NCBI GenBank assembly: GCA_027487385.1
Contig: JAIYDS010000156.1
Span: forward strand, 1-49,935
Origin: Acetobacteraceae bacterium
GTDB taxonomy: Bacteria; Pseudomonadota; Alphaproteobacteria; Acetobacterales; Acetobacteraceae
Direction: 5' to 3'
DNA length: 49,935 nucleotides
Shown: positions 33,914 through 43,083 of the stretch, one piece after another
Layout: each line of letters begins with the position of its first letter
Numbering within the stretch: position 1 is the first letter of the stretch
The notes under the pieces: generated by a model
Told to the model about the DNA's origin: nothing
Databases searched by the model: none
What the model saw: only the letters and a program-made list of their open reading frames with translations
Program-made: the position numbers and the translations under genes

Positions 33914-34995
33914 TGGGGGCGGGGCGCGGGGGCGGGCGTGGCTGCGGCCGGCGGCGCCGCCTGCTGCTGGGCCGCACGGCGGCGTGCCTCGGCCTCCAAT
34001 TCGCGGCGGCTCTCCTGGTCGAAGGCGGCGCGGGTATAGGGCGCGTTCACCGCATCGGCCACGGCGCGGACGGGCGCCCATTGCGCCTGGTAGGTGGCGG
34101 GCCAGAAGCGGTCATTGCCGCCGAGGTCCCGCACCATCGCGGGCGGGAAGCGGTAGTCGTAGAAGCATTGCCGGATGCGCGCGGCGAGCTCGGGCTGCAG
34201 GTCATGCGCATGCGCGAAGCTGCTGGTGGGGAAGGGGTCGCTCTGCCAGATGGTGCGGAAATTCGCCGCCTGCACCTGGCCGCGGCCGACCATCCGGTTG
34301 AACACGTCGCTCGCCACCGGCGCCGCGTCGAAATCGCCCGCATTCACGCCCATGACGGAGCGGTCATGCCCGCCCGAGAAGAGCACGCGGTAATCCGTCT
34401 CCGGCGTCACGCCATTGGCCGGGAAAAGCGCGCGCGGGGCGAGATTGCCGGAATTGGAGGTGGCCGAAGTGTGCGCCACGCGGCGGCCGCGCAGGTCGGC
34501 CAGGGTGCGGATGTCGGAATTGGCGCGGGTGATGACGACGACGCGATAGCTCTCGAATTCCCGCTCATTGCCCTTGATGGCGAAGGGCACGGCGCCGGCC
34601 AGGTTCACCGCGAAGGCGGTGGGGCCGGTGGAGAAGCCCGCGATGTGCAGCCGGCCCGAGCGCATGGCCTCGACCTGGGCGGCGTTGCTGGTCACCTGGA
34701 AATACACCACGCGCTTGCCGGTGCATTGCGTGAGGTATTCCAGCAGCGGGCGGAACTGGCTGGCATAGAGGGCGGGGTCTTCCACCGGCGTATAGGCGAA
34801 GACCAGCGTGCTGGGGTTGCGCAGGCGGGCCGGATCGGTCGGCGCATCGGCCACGAGGTCCCGGTTCTCGTCGCAATAGGCGTCATCCAGCGCGCCACGA
34901 TGCGAGCAGGCGGCGGGCTGCGCGCTGGCCGATTCGGGCAGCAGGGCGAAGGCGGCCGCGTTGAGAAGGGTGGTGGCCAGAAGCAGGCGGAGCAT
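33910..34995 (-). CDS. phnD: Phosphate/phosphite/phosphonate ABC transporter substrate-binding protein
   Basis: 361-aa periplasmic receptor, first gene of the uptake operon. A signal peptide ([19 protein letters not shown]...ASA) precedes [21 protein letters not shown], an N-terminal cysteine motif that recurs in this receptor group. The PhnD fold follows with [32 protein letters not shown] (phosphoryl-binding Ser/Thr loop) and [19 protein letters not shown]. The last 40 residues are a charged then Ala/Pro-rich tail not needed for the fold. Start ATG 34995 follows a GGGGAAA site. The ligand could be a phosphonate, phosphite or a phosphate ester such as glycerol phosphate. Confidence 0.92.
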   Translation of the reverse strand: MLRLLLATTLLNAAAFALLPESASAQPAACSHRGALDDAYCDENRDLVADAPTDPARLRNPSTLVFAYTPVEDPALYASQFRPLLEYLTQCTGKRVVYFQVTSNAAQVEAMRSGRLHIAGFSTGPTAFAVNLAGAVPFAIKGNEREFESYRVVVITRANSDIRTLADLRGRRVAHTSATSNSGNLAPRALFPANGVTPETDYRVLFSGGHDRSVMGVNAGDFDAAPVASDVFNRMVGRGQVQAANFRTIWQSDPFPTSSFAHAHDLQPELAARIRQCFYDYRFPPAMVRDLGGNDRFWPATYQAQWAPVRAVADAVNAPYTRAAFDQESRRELEAEARRRAAQQQAAPPAAATPAPAPRPQ

Positions 34996-35110
34996 GGCGA
35001 GTGTTTCCCCGGGTTCTTGTGGTTTGGCGGCCGGCAGCCCACCGAAACCGGGACAGGCTGTCATGCCCAACTCACATAGCGCCCGGGGGGCGCCTTGTCA
35101 GCCAGGGCGC

Positions 35111-35353
35111 TCAGGCATGGCCGACCGGTCCCATCGAATCGAGGCTGGTGGCGCGCACCACCGAGGCGAAAAGCCGCAGCGCGTCCGGGCCGCCGCGATC
35201 CCGCAGCGCGCCATCCTCCATTTCCAGGGCCAGCAATTCCGCATGCTCGGCCAGGGTTTCGGCCGCGCGGCGCAGGGCCTCGCGCGCCAGGACGAGCTGC
35301 AGCTCATCCGGCATGTCCTTCCAGTCGGAGGGCGGGGGCATGGGCGAATTCAT
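35111..35353 (-). CDS. Small hypothetical protein
   Basis: 80-aa acidic, leucine-rich, mostly helical protein without a signal peptide or membrane segment. Its centre (LVLAREALRRAAETLAEHAELLALEME) is a good amphipathic helix that could mediate oligomerisation. I do not recognise a family. It sits between the phnD start and the hydratase gene on the same strand. A reading frame with clear GC3 bias and no competing longer frame favours a real gene. Confidence 0.6.
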   Translation of the reverse strand: MNSPMPPPSDWKDMPDELQLVLAREALRRAAETLAEHAELLALEMEDGALRDRGGPDALRLFASVVRATSLDSMGPVGHA

Positions 35354-35456
35354 CCGCTTGCCCGCCCTTCTGGCGGTAGGTTTGTCTCCGGCTCAACTCC
35401 GGCCGGGCTGTTCTAGATGGATTGGCGTTAACAGAGCCTTGCCCGGGCCGCCCGGC

Positions 35457-36221
35457 TCAGGTGAATTTTGTCCGGACCTCGCCCAGGCCTTCAAAGGCCA
35501 CGCGCACCTCGCAAGGGCCATCCAGCCAGATGGGCGGCGTGACGGAGCCGAGCCAGACCACCTGGCCGGCCTTGAGCCCGCCAAACACCTCGGCCGCGCC
35601 GGAACCGGCGAGCCAGGCCAGCGCCTCCATCGGATGGCCCAGCAGGTCACGCCCATGGCCCCCCCCGCGCGAGGCGCCATCGACGAACAATTCGCCCCGC
35701 ATGGCGCCGAGATCGAGTGCCTGCCAATCCGCGGCCGGCCGGCCCAGCACGCCCGAGGCGTGGAAGACCTGGTCCGCGATCAGCGTGGGCGTGCCGAGTT
35801 CGGCGAGGTCGCCATAGCGCTTTTCCACGATCTCGATGGCGGGGAAGACCTCGGCCACGGCGGCCTCGGCCTCGGCGCGGGTGGTGGGGGCGAAGGGCAG
35901 GTCCCGGCCCAGGCGCACGCCCACCTCGCATTCCACGCCGAGGCCCAGGAAGCCGGCATAGGGCGCGGTGAAGCCATCGGCGTTCAGGCTGCCGGCCGGC
36001 ACAAAGCCGGCGGCGGGGTGCGCGAGGCCGAGATAGGCCTGCATCTGCTTCGTCGTGGCGCCGATCTTGAAGCCGGCCGGCGGCAGGGCGCCCAAAGCGG
36101 TGGCGATGGCATGCTGCGCGGCATAGCCCGCGGCCACGTCCTGGGGCGCGGCGGCGCCGAGCGGCGCGAGGATGCGCTTCGCCCGGCGGGCATCGAGGAT
36201 CATCTGGGCGGCTTGGCTCAT
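35457..36221 (-). CDS. 2-keto-4-pentenoate hydratase family protein
   Basis: 254-aa protein of the fumarylacetoacetate hydrolase/2-oxopent-4-enoate hydratase family, which adds water to or decarboxylates dienoic keto acids in aromatic ring meta-cleavage pathways. GFKIGATTKQMQ, the metal-site GVECEVGV (Glu-x-Glu) and VEKRYGDL with IADQVFHASGVLG are family landmarks. Start ATG 36221 removes an 18-residue extension that would overlap rlmB. It lies 4 nt after rlmB on the same strand. No other ring-cleavage genes are nearby, so the physiological substrate is open. Confidence 0.85.
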   Translation of the reverse strand: MSQAAQMILDARRAKRILAPLGAAAPQDVAAGYAAQHAIATALGALPPAGFKIGATTKQMQAYLGLAHPAAGFVPAGSLNADGFTAPYAGFLGLGVECEVGVRLGRDLPFAPTTRAEAEAAVAEVFPAIEIVEKRYGDLAELGTPTLIADQVFHASGVLGRPAADWQALDLGAMRGELFVDGASRGGGHGRDLLGHPMEALAWLAGSGAAEVFGGLKAGQVVWLGSVTPPIWLDGPCEVRVAFEGLGEVRTKFT

Positions 36222-36225
36222 GTCT

Positions 36226-36993
36226 TCACTCCCTGGCCAGTTCATAAAGCGCGACCGCGGCGGCGGCCGAGACATTCAGGCTTTCCATGGCGGCGTTGAT
36301 CGGCAGGCGCACCAGCTCATCGCAGGTTTCGCGCGTCAGGCGGCGCAGGCCCTCGCCCTCGGCGCCCAGCACCAGGGCCACGCGGCGGCCGGTCAGGCCG
36401 GATTGGGCGAGGGTGACCGGGCCATCCGCCTCCAGCCCCACCACCCAAAGGCCGGATTTCTTCAGCTGCTCCAGCGCGCGGGAGAGGTTCACCTCGCGCA
36501 GGATGGGCACGACTTCGAGCGCGCCGGAGGCGGCGCGGGCCAGCGTGCCCGTCTCCTGCGGGGCGTGGCGGTCCTGCACCACCATGGCGGCGGCGCCGAA
36601 GGCGGCGGCCGAGCGCAGGATGGCGCCGACATTGCGCGGGTCCGTCACCTGGTCCAGCACCAGCACGGGGCCGGTCGTGCCCTCCAGGAGCTTTTCCATG
36701 GGCGGCGGGTTCAGGGGATCCGCCAGGAGTGCCGCGCCCTGGTGGATGGCGTCGGGCGGCAGCAGCGCGTCCAGGCGGTTGCGCTCCACCGGCTCGGGCG
36801 CGATGCGCCAGGGGGGGGAGAAGCGCTCGGCCAGCTCCTGCTCGGCGCCGCGCGTCACCAGAAGGCGGCGCAGGCGGCGGGCGGGATTGGCCAGGGCGGC
36901 GGAGACGGCGTGCAGGCCATAGAGCCAGACGGCGCCGCCCTCGGCCGCGGGGGCGGAATCCTGGGGGCGGGGGCGGTGTCGTTGCTGGCGCAT
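36226..36993 (-). CDS. rlmB: 23S rRNA (guanosine-2'-O)-methyltransferase, RlmB/TrmH family
   Basis: 255-aa SPOUT-class methyltransferase. An N-terminal substrate-binding domain (VWLYGLHAVSAALANPARR) is followed by the knotted catalytic domain with motif 1 NVGAILRSAAAFGA (about 125), motif 2 VLGAEGEGLRRL (about 207) and motif 3 LPINAAMESLNVSAAAAV (about 230). This is the RlmB pattern that methylates G2251 in the peptidyl-transferase P loop. It is transcribed away from the tRNA-Thr gene, 67 nt apart. Confidence 0.92.
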   Translation of the reverse strand: MRQQRHRPRPQDSAPAAEGGAVWLYGLHAVSAALANPARRLRRLLVTRGAEQELAERFSPPWRIAPEPVERNRLDALLPPDAIHQGAALLADPLNPPPMEKLLEGTTGPVLVLDQVTDPRNVGAILRSAAAFGAAAMVVQDRHAPQETGTLARAASGALEVVPILREVNLSRALEQLKKSGLWVVGLEADGPVTLAQSGLTGRRVALVLGAEGEGLRRLTRETCDELVRLPINAAMESLNVSAAAAVALYELARE

Positions 36994-37060
36994 TTCTCCA
37001 TCAAGCCCGCGCCGCGCCCGCTGGCAAGCGGCGCCAGCCTGTCCTATGGAGCAAGAGCGC

Positions 37061-37132
<72 letters not shown>

Positions 37133-37283
37133 TGCCTTGCTCCGCGCGGCTTCCCCCTGGGGGAAGGACGTCACATTTCCTCACGGCCCGAAGCGCAGTC
37201 CGGCATGCGCCCGTTACATTGGGGGCGCATCTTCCTCTCAACGGAGCGACACACACGCCGTCTCCCGGAACCGGAGAACACCG

Positions 37284-37859
37284 ATGAAATTCGCCACCAC
37301 CTTGGGCCTCGGCCTGGCCCTGATGAGCACCGGCCTTGCCTTCGCGCAGACCGCCACACCGCCCGCTTCCCCGCCCGCTGCCACCGATGCCCGGCCCGAC
37401 CGTGGCCCGCGTGGCGAGCGCGGCGCGCGCATGTTCGAGATGCTGGACGCCAATCGCGACGGCCGCATCACCTGGGAGGAATCCTGGACCTTCGTCACCA
37501 CGCGCTTCGCCACGGCCGACGCCGACCGCAGCGGCGGCCTGAGCCTCGAGGAATTCGCCACCATGCGCCTGCGCGGCGCCGATGCGGCCACGCCCCGCCC
37601 GGAATACGCGGCGCGCGCCGAGCAGATGCGGGGTGCGATGTTCCGCGGCCTGGATGCGGACCGCAACGGCCAGGTCACGCTGGTGGAGATCCGCCCCATG
37701 GCGGAAGCGCGCTTCCGGGCCATGGACGCGAATGGCGATGGCGCGGTGGTGCGGGAGGAGATGCCGCAGCGCGGGCATCATCGCGGCGGCCACCACGGCG
37801 GCGGTCACCACGGGAATGGCCCGCGCGGCGAGGCGCCGGCTACGCCGCCGGCCCGCTGA
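37284..37859 (+). CDS. Exported EF-hand calcium-binding protein with His-rich tail
   Basis: 191-aa secreted or periplasmic protein. A signal peptide (MKFATTLGLGLALMSTGLAFAQ) and Pro/Ala linker are followed by four EF-hand loops: DANRDGRITWEE (55-66), DADRSGGLSLEE (79-90), DADRNGQVTLVE (124-135) and DANGDGAVVREE (148-159). The C-terminus has a histidine/glycine run (about 165-178) that could bind transition metals. ATG 37284 is chosen for the signal peptide, with CCGGAGAA upstream. The last 20 nt overlap the end of the convergent DUF1045 gene. Role unknown; calcium sensing or buffering is the obvious reading. Confidence 0.88.
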   Translation: MKFATTLGLGLALMSTGLAFAQTATPPASPPAATDARPDRGPRGERGARMFEMLDANRDGRITWEESWTFVTTRFATADADRSGGLSLEEFATMRLRGADAATPRPEYAARAEQMRGAMFRGLDADRNGQVTLVEIRPMAEARFRAMDANGDGAVVREEMPQRGHHRGGHHGGGHHGNGPRGEAPATPPAR

Positions 37860-38517
37860 AGGCCAGCCGTTCCGCGATCAGGAAGGGCTGACCCGGGGCC
37901 GCCTGCGTGAAGACGCAGACCGTCCCGACCTTGCGGGGCTGTTCCACCAGCCCCGCGAAATGCGCCTCCGCCAGGGGGCGGATGCGCGCCGCTTCCTCGG
38001 GCGGGAGGCGGTGCGTCAGCGTGATGTGGAATTGCCACTCGCCCATCACATAGGGGTAGCCCCAGCGTTCCAGCAGCGCCTCATGCGTGGCGCTGAGCGG
38101 CGCCTTGCGGCGGCGGGCGAGTTCCTCCTCGGTGGGCGGCGCGCGGTGGTGATCCAGCGCTGAGACCGCCGAATCGGCCAGCGCGTGAAGGGCGGGGCAG
38201 GGCGTGGTTTCGCGCAGCGCGAGGAAGCCCTTGAGGTCCTGCACGGAGAGCGGCGGCAGGGTGAAGGGCGCCTGGCTTTCGGCCCAGCGCGCGGCATCGG
38301 CGATGAAGGCCTGGTAGCTGGTGGCCAGCCGGAAGGGCGGCTTGAGCGTCGCGTGCAGCCCATAGCCGCGCGGGTCCGAGGTGATGTCGGCGAGCCCTGG
38401 GATGGCCGGCTGCGCCACCCGCGCCGCCGTCTCGGCATCCCGCCCCAGCCAGGCGCTGCCCGCCGCATGCAGCGGATCATCCAGCTCCGGCGCCCAATAG
38501 ACAGCAACGCGCATCAT
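37840..38517 (-). CDS. DUF1045 phosphonate-operon protein, predicted 2H phosphoesterase
   Basis: 225-aa protein of the phosphonate-metabolism family DUF1045. The start MRVAVYWAPELDDPLH is typical. Two HxT motifs are seen, H55-A-T in GYGLHATLKP and H164-I-T in WQFHITLTHR, the paired catalytic signature of 2H phosphoesterases such as ThpR. It lies 52 nt after phnM on the same strand, with a palindromic repeat arm in the gap. C-P lyase produces a ribose cyclic phosphate that PhnP normally opens; no phnP is in the window, so this protein is a candidate replacement. ATG 38514 is an alternative start. Confidence 0.88.
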   Translation of the reverse strand: MMRVAVYWAPELDDPLHAAGSAWLGRDAETAARVAQPAIPGLADITSDPRGYGLHATLKPPFRLATSYQAFIADAARWAESQAPFTLPPLSVQDLKGFLALRETTPCPALHALADSAVSALDHHRAPPTEEELARRRKAPLSATHEALLERWGYPYVMGEWQFHITLTHRLPPEEAARIRPLAEAHFAGLVEQPRKVGTVCVFTQAAPGQPFLIAERLAFSGPAA

Positions 38518-38523
38518 CGGAAT

Positions 38524-38559
38524 GGGGTCTGGGGCCAATGGCCCCAGCCGCCGGAGGCC
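38524..38559. repeat. Dispersed palindromic element, copy E (single right arm)
   Basis: A 36-nt arm GGGGTCTGGGGCC-AAT-GGCCCCAG followed by CCGCCGGAGGCC and TTTTTCTTCTTC. It differs from copies B and C2 only in the hairpin loop (AAT instead of CGT). It lies in the 52-nt gap between phnM and the DUF1045 gene, inside the phosphonate operon. Confidence 0.82.
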
Positions 38560-38569
38560 TTTTTCTTCT

Positions 38570-39703
38570 TCAAATCACCCGCTCCCCCGAGCGCCACACC
38601 TGCCGCACCACCGGCATGGCGCCATAGTGGCTGATGCGCACCAAATCGGCCCGCAGCCCCGCTTCCAGGCGCCCGCGATCGGCGAGGTTGCACATGGCCG
38701 CCGGCGCGCTGGTGATGGTGGCGATGGCGCGGGGCAGGCCGATTTCGGCGGCGATGAGGAAGGCGGCCTCGATCAGCGCGGGCGGCACATAATCACTGGC
38801 CAGCACATGGACGGCATCGGCGCGCACCAGGTCCATCGCGGCCACATTGCCGGAATGGCTGCCGCCGCGGACGATATTGGGCGAGCCCGCGATGACGCCC
38901 ACGCCGATGCGCGCGGCCTCGATGGCGGCTTCCATCGTCACGGGAAACTCGCTGACGCGAATGCCATCCTCGGCATTGCGGCGGACTTCGCTGGCGTCCT
39001 CGTCATCATGGCTGGCCAGCGGGATGTTGCGCCCGGCGAAGCGGTCGATCACCAGGCGGCGCTGGCGTTCGCGCAGCTCCGCGCGCTGGGCCTGGAGCTT
39101 GAGGATGCGCACCTCCACCTCCGCATCGGTCATGCGCGTCTGCTTGATGCGCATGGCGCGGTAGCGCGCGAGGTCGCGGTATTGGCCGACGCCGGGCGAA
39201 TGATCCATCAGGCTGACCATGGCGACGAGGGGATGCTCGGCCACCTGGTCCAACAGGCCCGGCATGTCGCGCGCGGGGAGTTCGCAGCGCAGATGCAGAA
39301 GGTGCTCGGCCTTCATGAAGGGCTGGTCGTGCAGCGCCGTCAGGTCGCGCACGCCATCATGGAAGGTCTGGTCGCGCCCCTGGTCGAAGCCGAGATCGCC
39401 GAGGCAGAGCGCGTCCAGCACGGTGGTCACACCCGCCGCCGCGCATTGCGCGTCATGCGCGATGAAGGCCGAGACGGAGGGCCAGCGCGCATTGGCGCGG
39501 GGCTGCACCTGGCGCTCCAGATTGTCGGTGTGCACATCCACCACACCGGGGATGAGGATATCGCCCTCGCAATCGAGCGCGCTGGCGTGATGCGCGCGGC
39601 CGGGCTGGATCTCCGCGATTCGGCCGTCGCGCAGGATGATCGTGCCCAGGAGTTCCGCATCCGGGAGGATGAGGCGGGCATGGGTCAAAACAGTCTCGGT
39701 CAT
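38570..39703 (-). CDS. phnM: Alpha-D-ribose 1-methylphosphonate 5-triphosphate diphosphatase
   Basis: 377-aa amidohydrolase-fold enzyme that removes pyrophosphate from the ribose methylphosphonate triphosphate made by PhnGHI, preparing the substrate for PhnJ. Metal-site residues: VDVHTDNLE (H58, D60) near the N-terminus, LASHDDED near the centre and [15 protein letters not shown] near the C-terminus, all typical PhnM. It overlaps phnL by 4 nt. It differs from the second PhnM-like protein at 44916 in having the standard HTDN metal motif, so this is the likely canonical enzyme. Confidence 0.95.
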   Translation of the reverse strand: MTETVLTHARLILPDAELLGTIILRDGRIAEIQPGRAHHASALDCEGDILIPGVVDVHTDNLERQVQPRANARWPSVSAFIAHDAQCAAAGVTTVLDALCLGDLGFDQGRDQTFHDGVRDLTALHDQPFMKAEHLLHLRCELPARDMPGLLDQVAEHPLVAMVSLMDHSPGVGQYRDLARYRAMRIKQTRMTDAEVEVRILKLQAQRAELRERQRRLVIDRFAGRNIPLASHDDEDASEVRRNAEDGIRVSEFPVTMEAAIEAARIGVGVIAGSPNIVRGGSHSGNVAAMDLVRADAVHVLASDYVPPALIEAAFLIAAEIGLPRAIATITSAPAAMCNLADRGRLEAGLRADLVRISHYGAMPVVRQVWRSGERVI

Positions 39704-40398
39704 GCGGCGTCTTCTAGCGGAAGGATGTCATGGGTGCGATCCGCCACGCGGTCCCGCACTTCGATGTCATGGAAGATTCCAACGAGGGCCGCGCCGCGCG
39801 CCTTGGCCTCGGCGATGAGGGCGATGACGACCTCGCGATTGGCGGCGTCCAGGCTCGCGGTGGGCTCGTCCAGCAGCAGGATGGGGTAGTGGGGCGCGAA
39901 GCCGCGCGCCAGGTTCACGCGCTGCTGCTCCCCGCCCGAGAAGGTGGCGGGCGGCAGGCCGTGCAGGCGGGGCGGCAGGTTCAGGCGGGTGAGCAGGGCG
40001 GTGGCGCGGGCTTCGGCCTCGGCCTGCGGCATGCCCCGCGCGCGCAAAGGCTCGGCCACCACATTGCGGGCGGAGACGCGGGGAATGACGCGGAGGAATT
40101 GCGAGACATAGCCCAAGGTCTCGCGCCGGATTTCGCGGATGAGGCGCGCATCGGCGGTGGCGAGGTCCACGTCTTCGCCGCGATGGTCCAGCCAGATATG
40201 GCCAGAATCGCTGCCGTAATTGCCTTGCAGGCAGCGCATCAGGGTGGATTTGCCAGCACCCGATGGCCCTGTCAGCGCCACGCATTCGCCGGGCATGACG
40301 GTCAGCGCCTCATCGCGCAGCACCTGAAAGCCGATGCCGCCTTGCAGATGCAGGGTGAAGCCTTTTGCCAAGGCTTGGATGCGAATGGCGGGCCTCAT
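39700..40398 (-). CDS. phnL: Phosphonate C-P lyase system ATP-binding protein PhnL
   Basis: 232-aa ABC-type ATPase. Walker [10 protein letters not shown] (about residues 44-52), signature [15 protein letters not shown], Walker [14 protein letters not shown]. PhnL-specific start: [21 protein letters not shown]. It associates with the C-P lyase core rather than with a membrane permease. It overlaps phnK and phnM by 4 nt each. Confidence 0.94.
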   Translation of the reverse strand: MRPAIRIQALAKGFTLHLQGGIGFQVLRDEALTVMPGECVALTGPSGAGKSTLMRCLQGNYGSDSGHIWLDHRGEDVDLATADARLIREIRRETLGYVSQFLRVIPRVSARNVVAEPLRARGMPQAEAEARATALLTRLNLPPRLHGLPPATFSGGEQQRVNLARGFAPHYPILLLDEPTASLDAANREVVIALIAEAKARGAALVGIFHDIEVRDRVADRTHDILPLEDAA

Positions 40399-41168
40399 GC
40401 CGAAAGCACCGAGGCGACGAGAAGCTGCGTGTATGCGTGGCGCGGATCATCCAGCACGCGATCGGCCAGGCCCTCCTCCACGATGCGGCCGTGCCGCATG
40501 ACGATGATGCGATGCGCCAGCAGCCGCGCGGCCGCGATGTCATGCGTCACGAAAAACACGGCGAGGCCGAGTTCGGCCACCAGGCCACGGATCAGGTCCA
40601 ACAGCCGCGCCTGGACGCTGACATCCAGGCCGCCCGTGGGCTCATCCATGAAAACCAGGCGCGGCTGCGTGACGAGGCAACGGGCGATCTGCAGGCGCTG
40701 CTGCATGCCGCCCGAGAAATTGCGCGGCGCCTCGTCAATGCGCGCGGGGTCCATTTCCACGCGCGCCATCCAATCGGCGGCGGCGGCGCGGATTTCGGCG
40801 TAGTTCCGGGCGCCGGCGGACATCAGCCGCTCGCCGATATTGCCGCCGGCGGAGATGCCCATGCGCAAGCCGTCGCGGGCGTTCTGGTGGACGAAGCCCC
40901 ATTCGCTGCGCATCAGGCGGCGCTTGGCGGCCTCGCTCAGCGCGCCGATCTCATGCGGCGCGCCTGCCGCATCGCGGTAGAGGACGCGGCCGGATTGCGC
41001 GTCCATGGCGCCCGCCAGCACGCGCAAGAGGGTGGACTTGCCCGAGCCGCTTTCGCCGACAATGGCGACGACCTCGCCCGGGTGGATGTCCAGCGCCACA
41101 TCATCCAGCGCGCGCACGGCGCCGAAGCGCAGATGCAGGCCGGAAGCTTCCAGCAGTGGCGCGCTCAT
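40395..41168 (-). CDS. phnK: Phosphonate C-P lyase system ATP-binding protein PhnK
   Basis: 257-aa ABC-type ATPase that binds the PhnGHIJ core. Walker [10 protein letters not shown] (about residues 38-46), [20 protein letters not shown] (PhnK-specific loop), signature [15 protein letters not shown], Walker [18 protein letters not shown], and the switch His in [12 protein letters not shown]. Start ATG 41168 overlaps the phnJ stop (ATGA); the longer frame to 41189 lies inside phnJ. Confidence 0.95.
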   Translation of the reverse strand: MSAPLLEASGLHLRFGAVRALDDVALDIHPGEVVAIVGESGSGKSTLLRVLAGAMDAQSGRVLYRDAAGAPHEIGALSEAAKRRLMRSEWGFVHQNARDGLRMGISAGGNIGERLMSAGARNYAEIRAAAADWMARVEMDPARIDEAPRNFSGGMQQRLQIARCLVTQPRLVFMDEPTGGLDVSVQARLLDLIRGLVAELGLAVFFVTHDIAAARLLAHRIIVMRHGRIVEEGLADRVLDDPRHAYTQLLVASVLSA

Positions 41169-42022
41169 CGGGCCTGGTTCTCGCGGCAATGATCCGTGTC
41201 CGAGCAGACATAGATGCGCCCGCCCTGGTCATCGGCGATGATCTCATCGAGGTAGCTGGTCGTGCTGCCACAGGCCGAGCAGGCCTGGGGCGCGCGGATC
41301 GGCACGAAGGGATGGTCGTCGAAATCCAGGCTTTGCACGCTGGTATAGGGCGGCACGGCGTAGATCTTCTTCTCGCGCCCCGCGCCGAAAAGCATGATGG
41401 CGGGCGAGTTGTGCAGCTTCGGATTGTCGAAGCCCGGAATGGGCGAGGGCGACATGAGATAGCGCCCGCCCACCATGACCGGGTGATTGTAGCTGCTGCC
41501 GGCCTCGCCCTGGCGGGCGATATCCTCGTAAAGCTTCACCTGCGCCAGGCTGTAATCGCCCAGCGCATGCAGGCGGCGCGTTTCCGCGAGGCGCGGTTCG
41601 AGCTTGAAGAGCGGCTCGGGCATCGGCACCTGGAAGACCATCACCTGGCCCTCGGTCAGCGGGCGCTCGGGGATGCGGTGGCGGGTCTGGATGATGGTGG
41701 CTTCCGCCGTGTGTGTCGTGGTGGCGATGCCGGCGACCTTGGCGAAGAAGGCGCGGATGGAGACGGCGTTGGTGGTGTCATCGGCGCCCTGGTCAATCAC
41801 CTTCAGCACGTCGCGGGGCCCCAGGATGGCGGCCGTGACCTGGATGCCGCCGGTGCCCCAGCCATAGGGCAGCGGCATCTCCCGCGCGCCGAAGGGGATC
41901 TGATGGCCGGGGATGGCCAGCGCCTTGAGGATGGCGCGGCGGATCATCCGCTTCGTGGCTTCGTCCAGATACGCGAAATTGTATGAGGCGTCCGGCGTGT
42001 TGCGCGGGATCATCGCGTTCAT
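41165..42022 (-). CDS. phnJ: Carbon-phosphorus lyase catalytic subunit (radical SAM)
   Basis: 285-aa radical-SAM enzyme that breaks the C-P bond of ribose alkylphosphonate to give the alkane and a 1,2-cyclic phosphate. The 4Fe-4S ligands follow the PhnJ spacing C-x2-C-x21-C: C248, C251 and C273, with C279 five residues on as the glycyl/thiyl radical partner. N-terminal NFAYLDEATKRMIRRA and MPLPYGWGTGGIQVTAA are PhnJ signatures. It overlaps phnI and phnK by 4 nt each. Confidence 0.97.
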   Translation of the reverse strand: MNAMIPRNTPDASYNFAYLDEATKRMIRRAILKALAIPGHQIPFGAREMPLPYGWGTGGIQVTAAILGPRDVLKVIDQGADDTTNAVSIRAFFAKVAGIATTTHTAEATIIQTRHRIPERPLTEGQVMVFQVPMPEPLFKLEPRLAETRRLHALGDYSLAQVKLYEDIARQGEAGSSYNHPVMVGGRYLMSPSPIPGFDNPKLHNSPAIMLFGAGREKKIYAVPPYTSVQSLDFDDHPFVPIRAPQACSACGSTTSYLDEIIADDQGGRIYVCSDTDHCRENQAR

Positions 42023-43083
42023 GCCTTGTCCTCCCAGCGCGCGCGGATGCTGCGGATCTTTTCCAGCTCGCTCTGGAAATCCACATGGTGCGGCAGCTTC
42101 AGATGCTCGACGAAGCCGGTGGCTTCGACATTGTCCGCATGCAGCAGGACGAATTCCGCATCCTGCGCAGGGGCCGTCACCTCCTCGCCCAATTCGCGCG
42201 CCATCAGCGCGCGGTCCACCAGCGCCATGGCCATGGCCTTGCGCTCGCCATGGCCCATGGTGAGGCCATAGCCGCGGGTGAATTGCGGCGGGGTTTCTGC
42301 GTTGCCGGCGAATTGGTTCACCATCTGGCATTCCGTCACGGTGATGTCGCCAATGGAGATGGCGAAGCCGAGTTCGGGCGGCGCCAGCACCACCTCCACT
42401 TCGCCCATGCGGAGTTCCGCGACGAAGGGGTGCGCATTGCCGTAGCCGCGCTGGGTGGAATAGCCCATGCCGAGCAGGAAGCCCTCATCGCCGCGCGCCA
42501 GGGATTGCAGGCGCAGGGCGCGGGGCGTGGGGAAGGGCAGGGGCTCGCGCGTCAGATCGGGCGGGGGCGTGCCGTCATCGGGCGCATCGCGCGCCATGAG
42601 GCCTTCGCGCGCCAGGAGTTCTGTCACGCGCGGCATGGTGGCGTGGGCGGCCTCGGCCTCCTGCGGCGCGTGGCCTTCGGCGGCCATGGCGAAATCCAGC
42701 AGGCGATGCGTGTAGTCGAAGGTCGGGCCCAGCACCTGGCCGCCGGGGAGGTCCTTGTAGGTGGCGCTGATGCGGCGCTGGACGCGCATGGCACCGGTAT
42801 CCACCGGCTCGCAGGCGGCGAAGCGCGAGAGGGTGTTGCGATAGGCGCGCAGCAGGAAGGCGGCCTCGATCAGATCGCCGCGCGCCTGCTGGATGGCCAG
42901 CGCGGCGAGGCCCCGGTCATGGCAGCTGCCCTCCGCCATCACGCGGTCCACCGCGAGGCCCAGCTGCTGCTCGATCTGCGCGGGGGTGAGGGCGGGCAGG
43001 GTCTCATCGCCGCGCCGGCGCTCGGCGAGCCAGGCATGGGCGGCCTCGATGGCGGCCTCGCCGCCCTTCACCGCGACATACAT
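42019..43083 (-). CDS. phnI: C-P lyase core subunit PhnI (nucleosidase)
   Basis: 354-aa subunit that transfers the ribose of ATP to the phosphonate, working with PhnG, PhnH and PhnL. The start MYVAVKGGEAAIEAAHAWLAE is diagnostic, as are QLGLAVDRVMAEGS, RISATYKDLPGGQVLGPTFD and VTECQMVNQFAGNAETPPQF. ATG 43083 overlaps the phnH stop by 1 nt (TGATG); the frame to 43143 would run into phnH. Confidence 0.96.
   Translation of the reverse strand: MYVAVKGGEAAIEAAHAWLAERRRGDETLPALTPAQIEQQLGLAVDRVMAEGSCHDRGLAALAIQQARGDLIEAAFLLRAYRNTLSRFAACEPVDTGAMRVQRRISATYKDLPGGQVLGPTFDYTHRLLDFAMAAEGHAPQEAEAAHATMPRVTELLAREGLMARDAPDDGTPPPDLTREPLPFPTPRALRLQSLARGDEGFLLGMGYSTQRGYGNAHPFVAELRMGEVEVVLAPPELGFAISIGDITVTECQMVNQFAGNAETPPQFTRGYGLTMGHGERKAMAMALVDRALMARELGEEVTAPAQDAEFVLLHADNVEATGFVEHLKLPHHVDFQSELEKIRSIRARWEDKA

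Noticed and set aside
35058..35075. CTGTCAT-N4-AACTCAC, a possible Pho box upstream of phnD
   Set aside because: The first heptamer is perfect but the second matches at only 3 of 7 positions, and it is in the reverse orientation relative to phnD; too weak to call.
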